Assembly (NCBI GenBank): GCA_045862995.1
Contig: BTVX01000004.1
Coordinates: 62,001-126,000 of the forward strand
Source of the DNA: UBA2387 sp019454665
Lineage (GTDB): Bacteria > Armatimonadota > Fimbriimonadia > Fimbriimonadales > Fimbriimonadaceae
Length of the DNA: 64,000 bases
Reading direction: 5' to 3'
Shown: piece after piece, positions 50,341-59,306 of the stretch
Position numbering within the stretch: position 1 is the first letter of the stretch
Layout of the letters: every line of letters starts with the position of its first letter
Notes under the pieces: model-generated
What the model was told of the DNA's origin: nothing
Databases searched by the model: none
Seen by the model: only the letters and a program-made list of their open reading frames with translations
Made by a program: the position numbers and the translations under genes

Positions 50341-50593
50341 GGATGGCACGCGGTACGGGCTGGACCTGTTCGATGCCGCCTCGCCCCTCCGGCTCTTGCC
50401 GCCCGCCTCGCCGGTGGCCGAAGTGCGTGTCGGCACGCGCATCGGTTTGTCGCCGGGCAAGGGGGACGAGACGCTCTGGCGCTTCGCCGATGCCGAGCGG
50501 CTGCCCTGGGTCTCGCGTCCGTTGCGGGAACTTGCGGGAACGCCGACATGTTCGGCGGGCGGTCCCTCCAGCGATTGCGGACATAGGCCATAA
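50340..50593 (+). pseudogene. 3' fragment of mpg, duplicate of 48082-48280
   Basis: Bases 50340-50540 repeat the end of the intact mpg gene (RYGLDLFDAASPLRL, VGTRIGLSPGKGDETLWRFADAERL) with roughly nine in ten bases identical by eye. The 5' half is missing. The frame then runs to a stop at 50591-50593. It is joined head to head with the dapA fragment at 50340, both lacking their 5' ends, which points to an illegitimate recombination join. It lies just before the helicase gene and may carry its promoter. Confidence 0.8.
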
Positions 50594-50636
50594 TCAGCGT
50601 ACCGGGACCATCTGCGGATCGGTCCGACCCAGTTTT

Positions 50637-51842
50637 ATGACCCACAAAGACGAACGGCAGGGCTTTCGCTCGCTGCCGCTTTCGCCGAAGCTCATCGAAA
50701 CCCTCGATCGCCTCGGCTTCATCACTCCCACTCCCATTCAGCAAGCGGCCATCGGCCCCGCCATCGAAGGCCGGGACTTGATCGGCATCGCCCAGACGGG
50801 AACGGGCAAGACGCTCGCTTTCGGACTTCCCATCGCCGAGCGGCTCAAGGCCGGGCAATCCGCCCTGGTTCTTGCTCCGACGCGCGAACTGGCCATCCAG
50901 ATCCAGGAGGTGTTCGACGCCCTTGGCCTCCACACGGCGTTGCTCATCGGCGGCGCGAACATGGCCAAGCAGATCGCTCAGCTGCGGAAGAACCCCGCGG
51001 TCGTGGTCGCCACTCCGGGACGACTGATTGACCACATCGGCCAACGCACGGTCAGGCTTGATTCGACGGCCATCTGCGTGCTCGACGAGGCCGATCGAAT
51101 GCTGGACATGGGCTTCGCCCCATCGGTCCGACGCATCTTGGACAAGCTGCCCCAAAAGCGTCAGACCATGCTGTTCTCGGCCACGATGCCCTCCGAGATC
51201 GCCGAATTGGTCGACCACTATCTCAACGACCCCGTCGAGATCGAAGTCGAACGGCCGGGTACGGCTGCAACCAACGTGGTGCAGGAACTGTTGCTTGTTC
51301 ACCAAGAGAACAAGGCGAGCATGCTGGAGCAGCTTCTCTTGGAGCATCCCGGTAGCGTGTTGGCGTTCACCCGAACGCGCCACGGGGCGCGAAAGCTGGC
51401 CAAGGCCGTCCACCGCCTCGGCCACGCCGCGACGGAAATCCACGCGGACAAGACGCTCGTGCAGCGCCGGGCCGCCCTCGACGGGTTCAAAGCCGGTCGC
51501 TACCGCATCCTCATCGCCACCGACATCGCGGCGCGCGGGATTGACGTCAAGGACATCTCGCTGGTGATCAACTACGACATCCCCGAGAAGCCTGAAGACT
51601 ACGTGCACCGCATCGGCCGCACGGGCCGAGCCGGGGCTTCGGGTCGGGCGATCACGCTCGCCACGCCCGCGCAGCACAAAGAAGTTCGGAACATCGAGCG
51701 GTTGCTTCGGAAGGAGCTTTCTCTGTCGCGCCACTCGCTCAAGCCGGGACCGAAAGGCGTGGTCGTACTGAACACGCCCAAGTGGCACACGGGCAAGGAT
51801 CGCCCGAACGAGACCCACCCCAAGCGGCTGTTCGCGCGCTAA
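50637..51842 (+). CDS. DEAD-box RNA helicase
   Basis: A 401-residue helicase core. Motifs: Q motif (LGFITPTPIQQAAI), I AQTGTGKT, Ia PTRELA, II LDEADRMLDMG, III FSATMP, then ATDIAARGIDV and VI HRIGRTGRAG. It unwinds RNA duplexes in ribosome assembly, decay or cold adaptation, like RhlE. The tail after motif VI is short. The start is ATG 50637. The frame is open upstream through the mpg remnant, which is out of phase and not part of the protein. Confidence 0.95.
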   Translation: MTHKDERQGFRSLPLSPKLIETLDRLGFITPTPIQQAAIGPAIEGRDLIGIAQTGTGKTLAFGLPIAERLKAGQSALVLAPTRELAIQIQEVFDALGLHTALLIGGANMAKQIAQLRKNPAVVVATPGRLIDHIGQRTVRLDSTAICVLDEADRMLDMGFAPSVRRILDKLPQKRQTMLFSATMPSEIAELVDHYLNDPVEIEVERPGTAATNVVQELLLVHQENKASMLEQLLLEHPGSVLAFTRTRHGARKLAKAVHRLGHAATEIHADKTLVQRRAALDGFKAGRYRILIATDIAARGIDVKDISLVINYDIPEKPEDYVHRIGRTGRAGASGRAITLATPAQHKEVRNIERLLRKELSLSRHSLKPGPKGVVVLNTPKWHTGKDRPNETHPKRLFAR

Positions 51843-51916
51843 GGCGCTGGGACCGTCCCACGGCGTTTGACGGCGCATCGGGTTTCATCTGGGTTCGGCC
51901 AGCGCATTCGCGGTCG

Positions 51917-51926
51917 AAGGAGGTGA
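51917..51926 (+). promoter_or_regulatory. Extended Shine-Dalgarno sequence AAGGAGGTGA
   Basis: This ten-base match to the anti-Shine-Dalgarno sequence lies six bases before ATG 51933 and fixes the start of the small membrane protein. Most other genes in the window have weaker sites or overlap starts. Confidence 0.8.
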
Positions 51927-51932
51927 GAACGT

Positions 51933-52211
51933 ATGGATCCGAACGCGGTGTATCAGACCGCCGTCGCCCAGGAGTTGGCTCGCGAGTTCGCTCGTTGCAG
52001 GCCGGCCAGCGATGGTCCCAGACGCACACGTCGGTTCGCGGTGGCGGGCGCGCTGCTCTTGGCAGTGGTGTTCTTGGCAGCCGATTCGCTCGTGCGGCAA
52101 CAGGCCGCCGAGGCGACGAAGGCGCGCATCCAGCAGGCCGATCAGGCTCTGCTCGCCGAACGCGAGGGAATGGAAGCCCCTGACGCTTCCCGGACTCTAG
52201 CCCGCCGCTAG
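51933..52211 (+). CDS. Small single-pass membrane protein
   Basis: A 92-residue protein without a recognised family. A charged N-terminus (VAQELAREFARCRPASDGPRRTRR) precedes one membrane helix (FAVAGALLLAVVFLAADSLV). A coiled-coil-like tail (TKARIQQADQALLAEREG) follows. The very strong ribosome site suggests efficient translation. It lies alone after the helicase. Confidence 0.7.
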   Translation: MDPNAVYQTAVAQELAREFARCRPASDGPRRTRRFAVAGALLLAVVFLAADSLVRQQAAEATKARIQQADQALLAEREGMEAPDASRTLARR

Positions 52212-52366
52212 ACGCGACCGAGCGCGAAACCTCGCAGACGAGATTCTCCCGCCGCAGCCGGCGATTGGAGGATGATCCGAATCGGTTTGAGCAGCGCCGC
52301 TCGACCCCGCTCCTCTTTCTTGCAGACGCTCCAGCCCGATGGACGGGCGCGGACGCCACCCTCTCT

Positions 52367-53269
52367 CTAAACGACGGCCCCGGCCATCTTGGCGAAGAAG
52401 TCGCCGAAGATCGCATTGCGGGCGCACCAGCGGGCCATCCACACGGTGTGCCTCTCCCCGTCGTGCAGGTAGACCCCGTTCCGCAAGATCGGGCTGGGGA
52501 TCGCCTTGGTGGGCACCCAGTCGGGTTGGATCGCCCAGCCCGTGGCCGCCATGTCCCAGATCTCCTTGGCGTAGCCGCGGCCCCGTTCGCCGTACTGGTC
52601 GGCCACCAGTGCGGCCAAGTGCCGGCCCAGGGCCGAGGCGGGCATGTCCTGTCGCAATTGGGCGAGCGACACCAACATGTGCGAGGCAACGCCGAGCGCG
52701 GGGACCAAGACCAACGGGGCTGGCCCATCGAGAAGGCACTGGGCGGCGACGGGGTCGCCCATGAGGTTGAACTCCTGAGCGTCCGGCCAATCCAACGCGT
52801 GGCCGCCCAGCCACACGACGACGAGTCGTTCGGCGATTTCGGGCCGCGCGGCGATGGCCGAAGCCGCGTTGGTCGCTGCGCCGATGGACGCCACGATCAG
52901 CGGGCCTTCGCCCGTAAGGGCCAATTCCGTGATCAGTCGGCTGGCGTCGCTCTCTCGTGGCCGCTGGCTGGCCGCCATGGGTCCGGGTGCGCCCATCGCG
53001 ACCGGCACCTTGCCCGTCAGCTCCATCGCGTCGAGAAGCACCTCAATGGCTTCGTGGCTCTTGCGTAGCCCTTGTTCGCTCGTGGCCGCCCGCTCGTTGC
53101 AGTAGTGGGCCGAAGTCAGGGCCTCGACGCGCACGCGGTCGGGCGAGAGCAACGCGTGGGCGATCGCGAACGGGTCGTCCACCTCGTTGTCGCAGTCCGA
53201 ATCCACGACCAGGCGCCAGGGGCGCGGGGAAGCCAGAAGCGTTTCGAGAAGACCGGTCGGGGAAGGCAC
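52367..53269 (-). CDS. Inosine-uridine nucleoside hydrolase family protein
   Basis: A 300-residue nucleoside hydrolase with the calcium-binding cluster VVDSDCDNEVDDPFAIAHALL and later VVWLGGHALDWPDAQEFN and DPVAAQCLL. These enzymes cut the N-glycosidic bond of nucleosides to free base and ribose. It has no signal peptide and would act on nucleosides taken up by the cell; a 5'-nucleotidase and a nucleoside transporter are 6-9 kb away. The start is GTG 53269. Some PF01156 members act on other ribosyl compounds. Confidence 0.82.
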   Translation of the reverse strand: MPSPTGLLETLLASPRPWRLVVDSDCDNEVDDPFAIAHALLSPDRVRVEALTSAHYCNERAATSEQGLRKSHEAIEVLLDAMELTGKVPVAMGAPGPMAASQRPRESDASRLITELALTGEGPLIVASIGAATNAASAIAARPEIAERLVVVWLGGHALDWPDAQEFNLMGDPVAAQCLLDGPAPLVLVPALGVASHMLVSLAQLRQDMPASALGRHLAALVADQYGERGRGYAKEIWDMAATGWAIQPDWVPTKAIPSPILRNGVYLHDGERHTVWMARWCARNAIFGDFFAKMAGAVV

Positions 53270-53291
53270 GCCTGTTGATTCGCTGCCGAGG

Positions 53292-54170
53292 TCAGCGGTC
53301 CCTCCAACTCCGGGTCGCGGCGACTCTCTCTAGTCCGTCGGGTCCCGGTCGGAACTCGATGTGGCCCTGGCGGTCGGTTCTCAGGATTGTGATGCTCCGC
53401 CTTCGCAGACGATCGAGGACTTCGGGGTGGGGATGCCCGTAGGCGTTGTCGCGCCCGCAACTCACCACGACGACCTGGGGCCGAACGCGATCGAGCAAGG
53501 CGTCGCCGGTCGAGGTTCGGCTTCCGTGGTGGCCGGCTTGGAACACCTGCGCCTTCCACGAGGGCGGCACCAGGCCTTCCATCGCGACCGATGCGTCGCC
53601 GGTGAGCAGCGCCGCCCCTTTCCCCGCTTGAACGTGAACGAACAGCGAGCCATCGTTGTCGTCGGCGTCGGCGGGCGCGGCGTCGCGCACGCGGATTGTG
53701 AAGGGCGAGGCGGTCGCCTCGTGCTCGCCGTTGATCCACCACATCTGCTCGGGAGCGATTCCCGCTTCGTGCAGGAACTGTCTGGCGACGGGGTGGTCGG
53801 CGAACCTCGCGCCGAGGCCCACTTTGCCGATCTTGAACCGTCGGGCCAGGGCGGCCAACCCGCCCATGTGGTCGGCGTCGGGGTGGGTGATCAGCACCAC
53901 ATCAAGCGTTTTCACACCCATGCCGTACAGGGCGGGGACGACGAACCGGGCCGCGCCGTTGGTCCGCTCGTTCGCGGGTCCGGCGTCGATCAGGATGGTT
54001 CTGGATTCGGTGACGACCACCGTGCAATCGCCCTGCCCGACCGAGAGGAACGCGATCCTGGGCACGGGCCTCGGTTCGTTGCGTTCGGCAAAGACGCCGA
54101 GCGCGACGAGACCCGCGCCGCCCAAGAGGATGGCCGCGCGCTTCGCCACCCGGGTGAGCGTGCGAGTCAT
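53292..54170 (-). CDS. Stand-alone ComEC-type metallo-beta-lactamase domain protein
   Basis: A 292-residue protein with an N-terminal membrane anchor (AAILLGGAGLVALGVFA). The domain matches the C-terminus of ComEC: IAFLSVGQGDCTVVV, ILIDAGP, the metal motif THPDADHMGGL, then ALLTGDAS, QAGHHGSRTST and YGHPHPEVL. In other bacteria this domain is part of ComEC and may degrade the non-transported strand. The ComEC at 8843 lacks it, so this gene may replace it in trans. Metal ligands look complete. Confidence 0.85.
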   Translation of the reverse strand: MTRTLTRVAKRAAILLGGAGLVALGVFAERNEPRPVPRIAFLSVGQGDCTVVVTESRTILIDAGPANERTNGAARFVVPALYGMGVKTLDVVLITHPDADHMGGLAALARRFKIGKVGLGARFADHPVARQFLHEAGIAPEQMWWINGEHEATASPFTIRVRDAAPADADDNDGSLFVHVQAGKGAALLTGDASVAMEGLVPPSWKAQVFQAGHHGSRTSTGDALLDRVRPQVVVVSCGRDNAYGHPHPEVLDRLRRRSITILRTDRQGHIEFRPGPDGLERVAATRSWRDR

Positions 54171-54255
54171 GTATAGATAAGTCTACATGATTCGCGCACC
54201 GACACGGGGTCAGTGCCGGACAAAACCGCTCGGTTCTTTGTGCCGGCGATGAGGG

Positions 54256-54327
54256 GGTGCCACGGTCTGCCCGGGCCCGACCACCATCCGCACACGACGA
54301 GGGACCTTGCCCGGCAGACCGTGCTCC
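54256..54327. repeat. REP-like palindromic element, copy B (inverted relative to copy A)
   Basis: The reverse complement of this stretch matches 22289-22358. Both have ends GCACGGTCTGCCGGGCA and CAGACCGTGGC and the shared inner GTGTGCGGAT-GTGGTCGGGCCCG block. Only the short left-centre part differs. It sits between the ComEC-type nuclease gene and the PEP-CTERM gene. Confidence 0.75.
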
Positions 54328-54376
54328 TTCGACGAAAGGCGGAGTTGCTCCGACTGGTTCGCCCGCGGCCCGAGTC

Positions 54377-55213
54377 CTAGGCGGGGTTGCGCTTGCGGAG
54401 CAGGGCCAACACGCCCAGCGCCATCACGCTCATCGCCGCGGGTTCGGGAACGGGGTCGCCAGCCACGCCGAGTGCGGCGGCTTCGGTGTCTCCGAGCGGC
54501 CCATCGAAGAACGCGAGGGCGCTGATGCGGCCCGGCGTCCAATCGCCGTCGTTGTCGCCCAAGACGTCCAGGTGGTCGGCGGTCGCGTCGCCATCGTTGT
54601 AGGTGTACATCGAGAGGCCGGAATCCAAGCCGCCCGTCACCACGGTGTTCTGCAACACTCCGTCTACATAGAAGCGCGCGGTGAGCGCCGTGAGGTCCAC
54701 CGAGAGGATGACGCGGTTCCAGCGGTTGGCGTAGTACTTGCCGGCATACACGCCGCCTCGTCCGAGCGTCCCGTAGACGCCTCCGCCGTCTTCGGCGGTC
54801 CATTGGATCCACATGTCGCCGTCGTTGGCTTGGTCGTCGTTGGTGTTGAAGAAGCTGGCCCAGCCGCTGGTGTCGCCCGAGGATTTGGCGTGCATGACGT
54901 CCAGCAACACGCTGTAGCGGTTGACGTAGGCGCCGCCGCCGTTCGCGCCGATGCCGTGCCACGCGCGGAAGAAATCGGGTCCTGCGAACACCGCGACTTG
55001 CTTGCTCACGGCGTTCACCATGTCCACCATGAAGTTGGGCGTGGTCGAGGACGTCGGGGAGCCGCCCGTCCTCGCCTGAAGGGGCAGGACGTTGGGCGGG
55101 TTGTTGTCCACATAGGGGTTCAACGTGCCGTTGAAGTCGAACGCGCTGACCAAGGTCTGCCCGAACGATGCCGTCGAGACGCCGAGAACGGCGATCATCG
55201 CGAATTGTCTCAT
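54377..55213 (-). CDS. Secreted PEP-CTERM protein with LamG-like beta-sandwich
   Basis: A 278-residue protein. The signal peptide ends at SFG. The body (about 25-245) looks like a concanavalin-type sandwich with aspartate-rich loops (LGDNDGDWTPGRI). The end VPEPAAMSVMALGVLALLRKR is a PEP-CTERM sorting tag: VPEP, helix, basic tail. Such proteins are processed by exosortase and occur with exopolysaccharide and surface layers. No exosortase gene is in the window. A good sigma-70-type promoter lies upstream (55294-55322). Confidence 0.85.
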   Translation of the reverse strand: MRQFAMIAVLGVSTASFGQTLVSAFDFNGTLNPYVDNNPPNVLPLQARTGGSPTSSTTPNFMVDMVNAVSKQVAVFAGPDFFRAWHGIGANGGGAYVNRYSVLLDVMHAKSSGDTSGWASFFNTNDDQANDGDMWIQWTAEDGGGVYGTLGRGGVYAGKYYANRWNRVILSVDLTALTARFYVDGVLQNTVVTGGLDSGLSMYTYNDGDATADHLDVLGDNDGDWTPGRISALAFFDGPLGDTEAAALGVAGDPVPEPAAMSVMALGVLALLRKRNPA

Positions 55214-55293
55214 TCCTACCTCCGAAGGCTCTGACGGCCTTCTTCAACATGACTATAACCCAGATTTGTCAAGCCTGAGTAAAGATTGACTCT

Positions 55294-55322
55294 GTTATAA
55301 ACCCCTCGACGCCATTTGTCAA
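55294..55322 (-). promoter_or_regulatory. Sigma-70-type promoter for the PEP-CTERM gene
   Basis: On the minus strand TTGACA (55322-55317) and TATAAC (55299-55294) are exactly 17 bases apart, with transcription expected near 55287, about 75 bases before the ATG at 55213. It is among the closest matches to consensus in the window. Confidence 0.7.
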
Positions 55323-55369
55323 GGCCCCCCTTGGGTCCGGGCCGGGGGATGGCATAATCTAGGTTCCCG

Positions 55370-57052
55370 GTGTCCTTCTCCAGCGAATTCGCGCCCAAGT
55401 CCTGGTCGGCGCTCAAAGACTATTCGTTGGCCAAGTTCGCCTCCGACGCCGTCGCCGGTGTGACGGTGGGCTTGGTCGCACTGCCGCTCGCGATGGCGTT
55501 TGCCATTTCCTCGGGTGTTTCGCCGCAAGCGGGCATCTATTGCGCCATCGTCGCCGGGTTTCTCATCTCGGCCCTGGGCGGCTCGATGGTCCAGATCGGC
55601 GGGCCGACCGGCGCGTTCGTCGTGGTCGTGGCCGGGATCGTGACCGCTCACGGCGTCGAGGGGCTGTTCATGTGCACGCTGATGGCGGGCGTGTTGATCG
55701 CCCTGCTCGGCCTCACGGGGCTCGGCTCGGCGGTCAAGTTCATCCCGCGCCCGGTCGTCATCGGCTTCACCAACGGCATCGCCGTGCTCATCGCCAGCAC
55801 CCAACTCAAAGACTTCTTCGGACTGCGCATCGAGAAGGTGCCCGGCGAGTTTCTGGGACGGATCGAAGCCGTATCGGCCCACGCGTCCACGTATTCGCCC
55901 CAAGCGACCGTGCTGGCCGCCGGGTCCCTGCTGACCATCCTGGTCGTCAACAAATGGGTCAAGAAGGTCCCAGGCACCATCGTCGCCCTCCTTTTGGGCA
56001 CCGTGGTTTCGGTGGCGGCGGGATTGGGCGTGGCCACGATCGGCACGGCGTTCGGAGGCATACCCGCGGGGCTGCCTACGCTGCACCTGCCGCAGTTCCG
56101 CCCCGATCTCATCCTGCCGCTCTTGGCGCCCGCGCTGACGATCACCATGCTCGGCTCGATCGAATCGCTGCTCTCGGCGGTCGTCGCCGACCGGATGTCG
56201 GGCGACAAGCACAAGCCCAACGTCGAACTGGTGGCCCAAGGCGTCGCCAACATCGTTTCGCCGCTCTTTGGTGGCTTGCCCGCAACCGGAGCCCTGGCGC
56301 GGACGGCGACCAACGTGCGCTCGGGTGCCAAAACTCCGGTGGCGGGGATGATCCATGCCGTCACGCTGCTGGTGGTGCTCCTGGTCGCCGCGCCGCTTGC
56401 CGACCGCATCCCGCTGGCCGTCCTGGCCGCGATCCTCATGGTGGTCGCCTACAACATGGGCGAGTGGGCCGAGATCCCCGAGATTCTCCGCCACGGCAAG
56501 GCCGACATCGCCGTGTGGCTGATCACGTTCTCGCTGACCGTGCTGGCCGACCTGACGGTGGCCGTTCAGGCGGGCATGATCCTTGCTGCCCTGCTGTTCG
56601 TCGCCAAGGTCACCAGCACGACGACCGTCGCCGAAGTGACGCAGGAATACGTCGAGGGCGGCGTCGAGCACAGTCTTCAAAGCAACCCCATCCCCGAGGG
56701 CGTTGTCGTCTACCGCATTCATGGGCCGTTCCTCTTCGGGGCGTCGGACAAGTTGTCGGCGATCGAGGAGCGGATGAGCGACCTTCCTCCGGTGGTGGTG
56801 CTTCGCTTGCGCAACATGACGGCGATCGACGCTACGGGGCTTCATGCGTTGGAGACGTTGGCGGACAAGTTGCGTGCGTCCGGGCGTCATATGGTGGTGT
56901 GTGCGGCGCGTTCGCAGCCGGGCCATCTGATGGAAAAGGCGGGCTTCGCCGGCCACATCGGGCGGGAGAACGTCCAGCCTTCGCTGGCCAAGGCGCTTGG
57001 ACGCGCTCGCGAAATCCTCGATGCCCAACAATCGGGTGCACTTTCGCCCTAG
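55370..57052 (+). CDS. SulP-family anion transporter with STAS domain
   Basis: A 560-residue SLC26/SulP permease. About 12 membrane segments cover residues 20-430, with the family hallmarks LPLAMAFAISSGVSPQAGIYCA and NIVSPLFGGLPATGALARTATN. A cytoplasmic STAS domain follows (VVYRIHGPFLFGASDKL, NMTAIDATGLHAL). Bacterial members move sulfate, bicarbonate, dicarboxylates or other anions, often with sodium or protons. The start is GTG 55370. The PEP-CTERM gene diverges upstream. Confidence 0.93.
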   Translation: MSFSSEFAPKSWSALKDYSLAKFASDAVAGVTVGLVALPLAMAFAISSGVSPQAGIYCAIVAGFLISALGGSMVQIGGPTGAFVVVVAGIVTAHGVEGLFMCTLMAGVLIALLGLTGLGSAVKFIPRPVVIGFTNGIAVLIASTQLKDFFGLRIEKVPGEFLGRIEAVSAHASTYSPQATVLAAGSLLTILVVNKWVKKVPGTIVALLLGTVVSVAAGLGVATIGTAFGGIPAGLPTLHLPQFRPDLILPLLAPALTITMLGSIESLLSAVVADRMSGDKHKPNVELVAQGVANIVSPLFGGLPATGALARTATNVRSGAKTPVAGMIHAVTLLVVLLVAAPLADRIPLAVLAAILMVVAYNMGEWAEIPEILRHGKADIAVWLITFSLTVLADLTVAVQAGMILAALLFVAKVTSTTTVAEVTQEYVEGGVEHSLQSNPIPEGVVVYRIHGPFLFGASDKLSAIEERMSDLPPVVVLRLRNMTAIDATGLHALETLADKLRASGRHMVVCAARSQPGHLMEKAGFAGHIGRENVQPSLAKALGRAREILDAQQSGALSP

Positions 57053-57061
57053 AATAGGGCC

Positions 57062-59302
57062 ATGCGCTTCACCGCATTCGCCTCGGCCCTGTTGGTTCTG
57101 GGAGCCTGCCAACCGCCCACGGGAGCCCAAGACGCACCCGCCAAGACGTGGGCGTTCGAGCCCGCGCGAGACACATTCAGCAAGGACGCCCTTTGGGATT
57201 TGCGTTCGCTGAACGAGCCGGTTGCGGGCCAATCCGGTTACGTGACCACCGATGGGCGCGGTGGATTCCGCCTGGGCAACGGCGAGCCCGTGCGCTTCTG
57301 GTGCGTGAACAGCATGGTCGGTCGCGAGAAGCCCTGGGCGCCTCGGCCGCTTGGGCGGCAAACCGAGCCCGACCTCGCGCACCACGCGCGATGGCTGGCC
57401 AAGCGCGGCGTCAACATGGTGCGGCTTCATGCGCAGATTAGCCCTGACCTCGAGGGCAACCCGCAAGCCAAGCTTGAGGACATCAACGCCAAGGAGCGGG
57501 ACTGGATCTGGCGAGCCATCGCTGCGTACAAGAAAGAAGGGATCTACCTGACCGTATCGCCCTATTGGGGCGTTCCGATGAAGTTCGCTTCCCACTGGGG
57601 AGTGGCGGGCGGCACCGGGCAAAGCGCCCTCGGCCTGCTCTACTTCGACGAGAAGCTGCAGGCGGCGTACAAGGCGTGGCTCCGGGCCCTGTTCACCGAG
57701 ACCAACCCCCACACGGGCATCGCCCTGGCCAAAGACCCGGCGCTGGCCCTGTTTCAGATTCAGAACGAGGACAGTCTGCTGTTCTGGACAGTCAACGCGA
57801 TCCAAGGCGAGCAGCGGCGAAACTTGGGAAGGAAGTTCGCCGCTTGGGCCGGGCGCAAACACGGCGGTCTGGACCAAGCGCTGGCCCGATGGGATCGCGC
57901 CAGCGCCGAAGGCGACGACGTTCCGGCGGGTGTGCTCGGCTTCTACAACGTTTGGGAGATGACTCAGGACCGTCAGGGCGGCATGGACCGCAGACTCTCC
58001 GATCAGTTGGAGTTTTGGTCCACGACCATGCATGATTTCAACAAAGAGATCGGCCGGTTCGTGCGGGAGGACCTGGGCTGCAAAGCCTTGGTCAACGCCG
58101 GCAACTGGCGGACGGCCAGTTCCGAACGCCTTTACGATGCCGAGCGTTGGTCGTACACGGCCAACGAAGTGGATGCCGTCAACCACTACTTCGGGGGCAT
58201 CCATCGGGGCGACAACGAAGGCTGGGCGATCGTCAACGGCGACCGGTTTACCAGCGTCTCGGCCCTGCGCGAGCCGTGGCGCTTGCCGATCAACGTGCGG
58301 CAGACGCGGAACCGCCCGATCTTGGTCACCGAGAGCGCCTGGGTGCCGCCGAACGACTTCGGCTCCGAGGGCCCCTTCCTCATCGCGGCCTATTCGGCCC
58401 TGAACGGGGTGGACGGCTACTACTGGTTCGCCACGGGCGACGACGAATGGACGCCGCCGACCTCGGCCAACGGCTACATGCCCTCGCTGATGAAGTGGAC
58501 GTTCGCCACGCCCGACGTGGTGGGCGGGTTCCCGGGGGCGGCGCTCATGTTCCGTCGGGGCGATGTCAAGGAAGCGCCGCACGCCCTGCTGGAGACTCGG
58601 CCCCTGCAAGACGTTTGGGACCGCAAACCCGTCGCGCTGGCCGAGGAAGCGGGCTTCGACCCCAACCGCGACACCGCTCAGGCTGTTTCTCGTGCGCGCC
58701 CCGATGCCCGGACGTTCCTCGAAGGACCCGTGGCTGTCCAGTGGGGCGGTTCGCCGTCCGTGACCCGTGCCGCATCCAAGAGCGAAGGCTCGCTGATCCG
58801 CAGCCTGACGGGCGAGATCGCACTCGACTACGCCAAGGGCTACTGCACGGTCGACACGCCGCGCACTCAAGGGGTGAGCGCCTTCTTCCGGGGCTCGCAG
58901 CCGTTCGCCTTGTCCACCGTGACGTTCGAAGGCGGCAACGAGCACGCGACCGCCTTGGCGGTCAGCCTCGACGGGCAGCCCATCGCCACGAGCAAGAAGA
59001 TCTTGATCCAAGTGACCACCCAATCCCGCCCCACGGGCTGGAAGGACGAGGCGGCCACCATCGACCTGGGCGAGGGCCGCACCGCGCCCGGCCGACGGGT
59101 GGTGAACTACGGGGTCGCGCCTTGGCAGCTCGCCGAAGCCGCGATGAAGGTCACGATCAAGAACGCCTCGCTGGCCAAAGCGACCCGTCTGGATGCGAAC
59201 GCCATGCCGACAGGGAGCGTGCCGATCGAGAAGGTGGCCGGAGGCATCCGGTTCGAGTTTCCGAGGTCGGGCAGCCTGTCGGTAGTCGTCGGGGCACCCT
59301 GA
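57062..59302 (+). CDS. Lipoprotein clan-A-like glycoside hydrolase (GH5-like)
   Basis: A 746-residue exported enzyme with a lipobox-like LLVLGAC at the signal end. The TIM-barrel part (about 45-440) has RGVNMVRLHAQIS, then LFQIQNED with the NE acid-base pair, and ILVTESAW with a likely nucleophile glutamate, the order of clan GH-A retaining enzymes. A second beta-rich region follows to the end. It should cut plant-type or bacterial polysaccharide outside the cell. Exact family and substrate not clear. It follows the transporter by nine bases. Confidence 0.75.
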   Translation: MRFTAFASALLVLGACQPPTGAQDAPAKTWAFEPARDTFSKDALWDLRSLNEPVAGQSGYVTTDGRGGFRLGNGEPVRFWCVNSMVGREKPWAPRPLGRQTEPDLAHHARWLAKRGVNMVRLHAQISPDLEGNPQAKLEDINAKERDWIWRAIAAYKKEGIYLTVSPYWGVPMKFASHWGVAGGTGQSALGLLYFDEKLQAAYKAWLRALFTETNPHTGIALAKDPALALFQIQNEDSLLFWTVNAIQGEQRRNLGRKFAAWAGRKHGGLDQALARWDRASAEGDDVPAGVLGFYNVWEMTQDRQGGMDRRLSDQLEFWSTTMHDFNKEIGRFVREDLGCKALVNAGNWRTASSERLYDAERWSYTANEVDAVNHYFGGIHRGDNEGWAIVNGDRFTSVSALREPWRLPINVRQTRNRPILVTESAWVPPNDFGSEGPFLIAAYSALNGVDGYYWFATGDDEWTPPTSANGYMPSLMKWTFATPDVVGGFPGAALMFRRGDVKEAPHALLETRPLQDVWDRKPVALAEEAGFDPNRDTAQAVSRARPDARTFLEGPVAVQWGGSPSVTRAASKSEGSLIRSLTGEIALDYAKGYCTVDTPRTQGVSAFFRGSQPFALSTVTFEGGNEHATALAVSLDGQPIATSKKILIQVTTQSRPTGWKDEAATIDLGEGRTAPGRRVVNYGVAPWQLAEAAMKVTIKNASLAKATRLDANAMPTGSVPIEKVAGGIRFEFPRSGSLSVVVGAP

Positions 59303-59306
59303 CCGT

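Larger units (their letters stand above)
49912..50636. other. Region without an intact gene: foldable repeat plus dapA and mpg fossils
   Basis: These 725 bases between the protease and helicase genes hold the palindromic element 50006-50067, the dapA 3' fragment and the mpg 3' fragment. I see no intact gene or RNA gene. The helicase promoter is presumably in the last part. Confidence 0.7.

Noticed and set aside
55319..59023. Open minus-strand frame of over 1,200 codons
   Set aside because: It is antisense to two well-supported genes (SulP transporter and glycosidase) and its translation is low-complexity Arg/Gly/His/Asp sequence, as expected from high-GC complementary frames.
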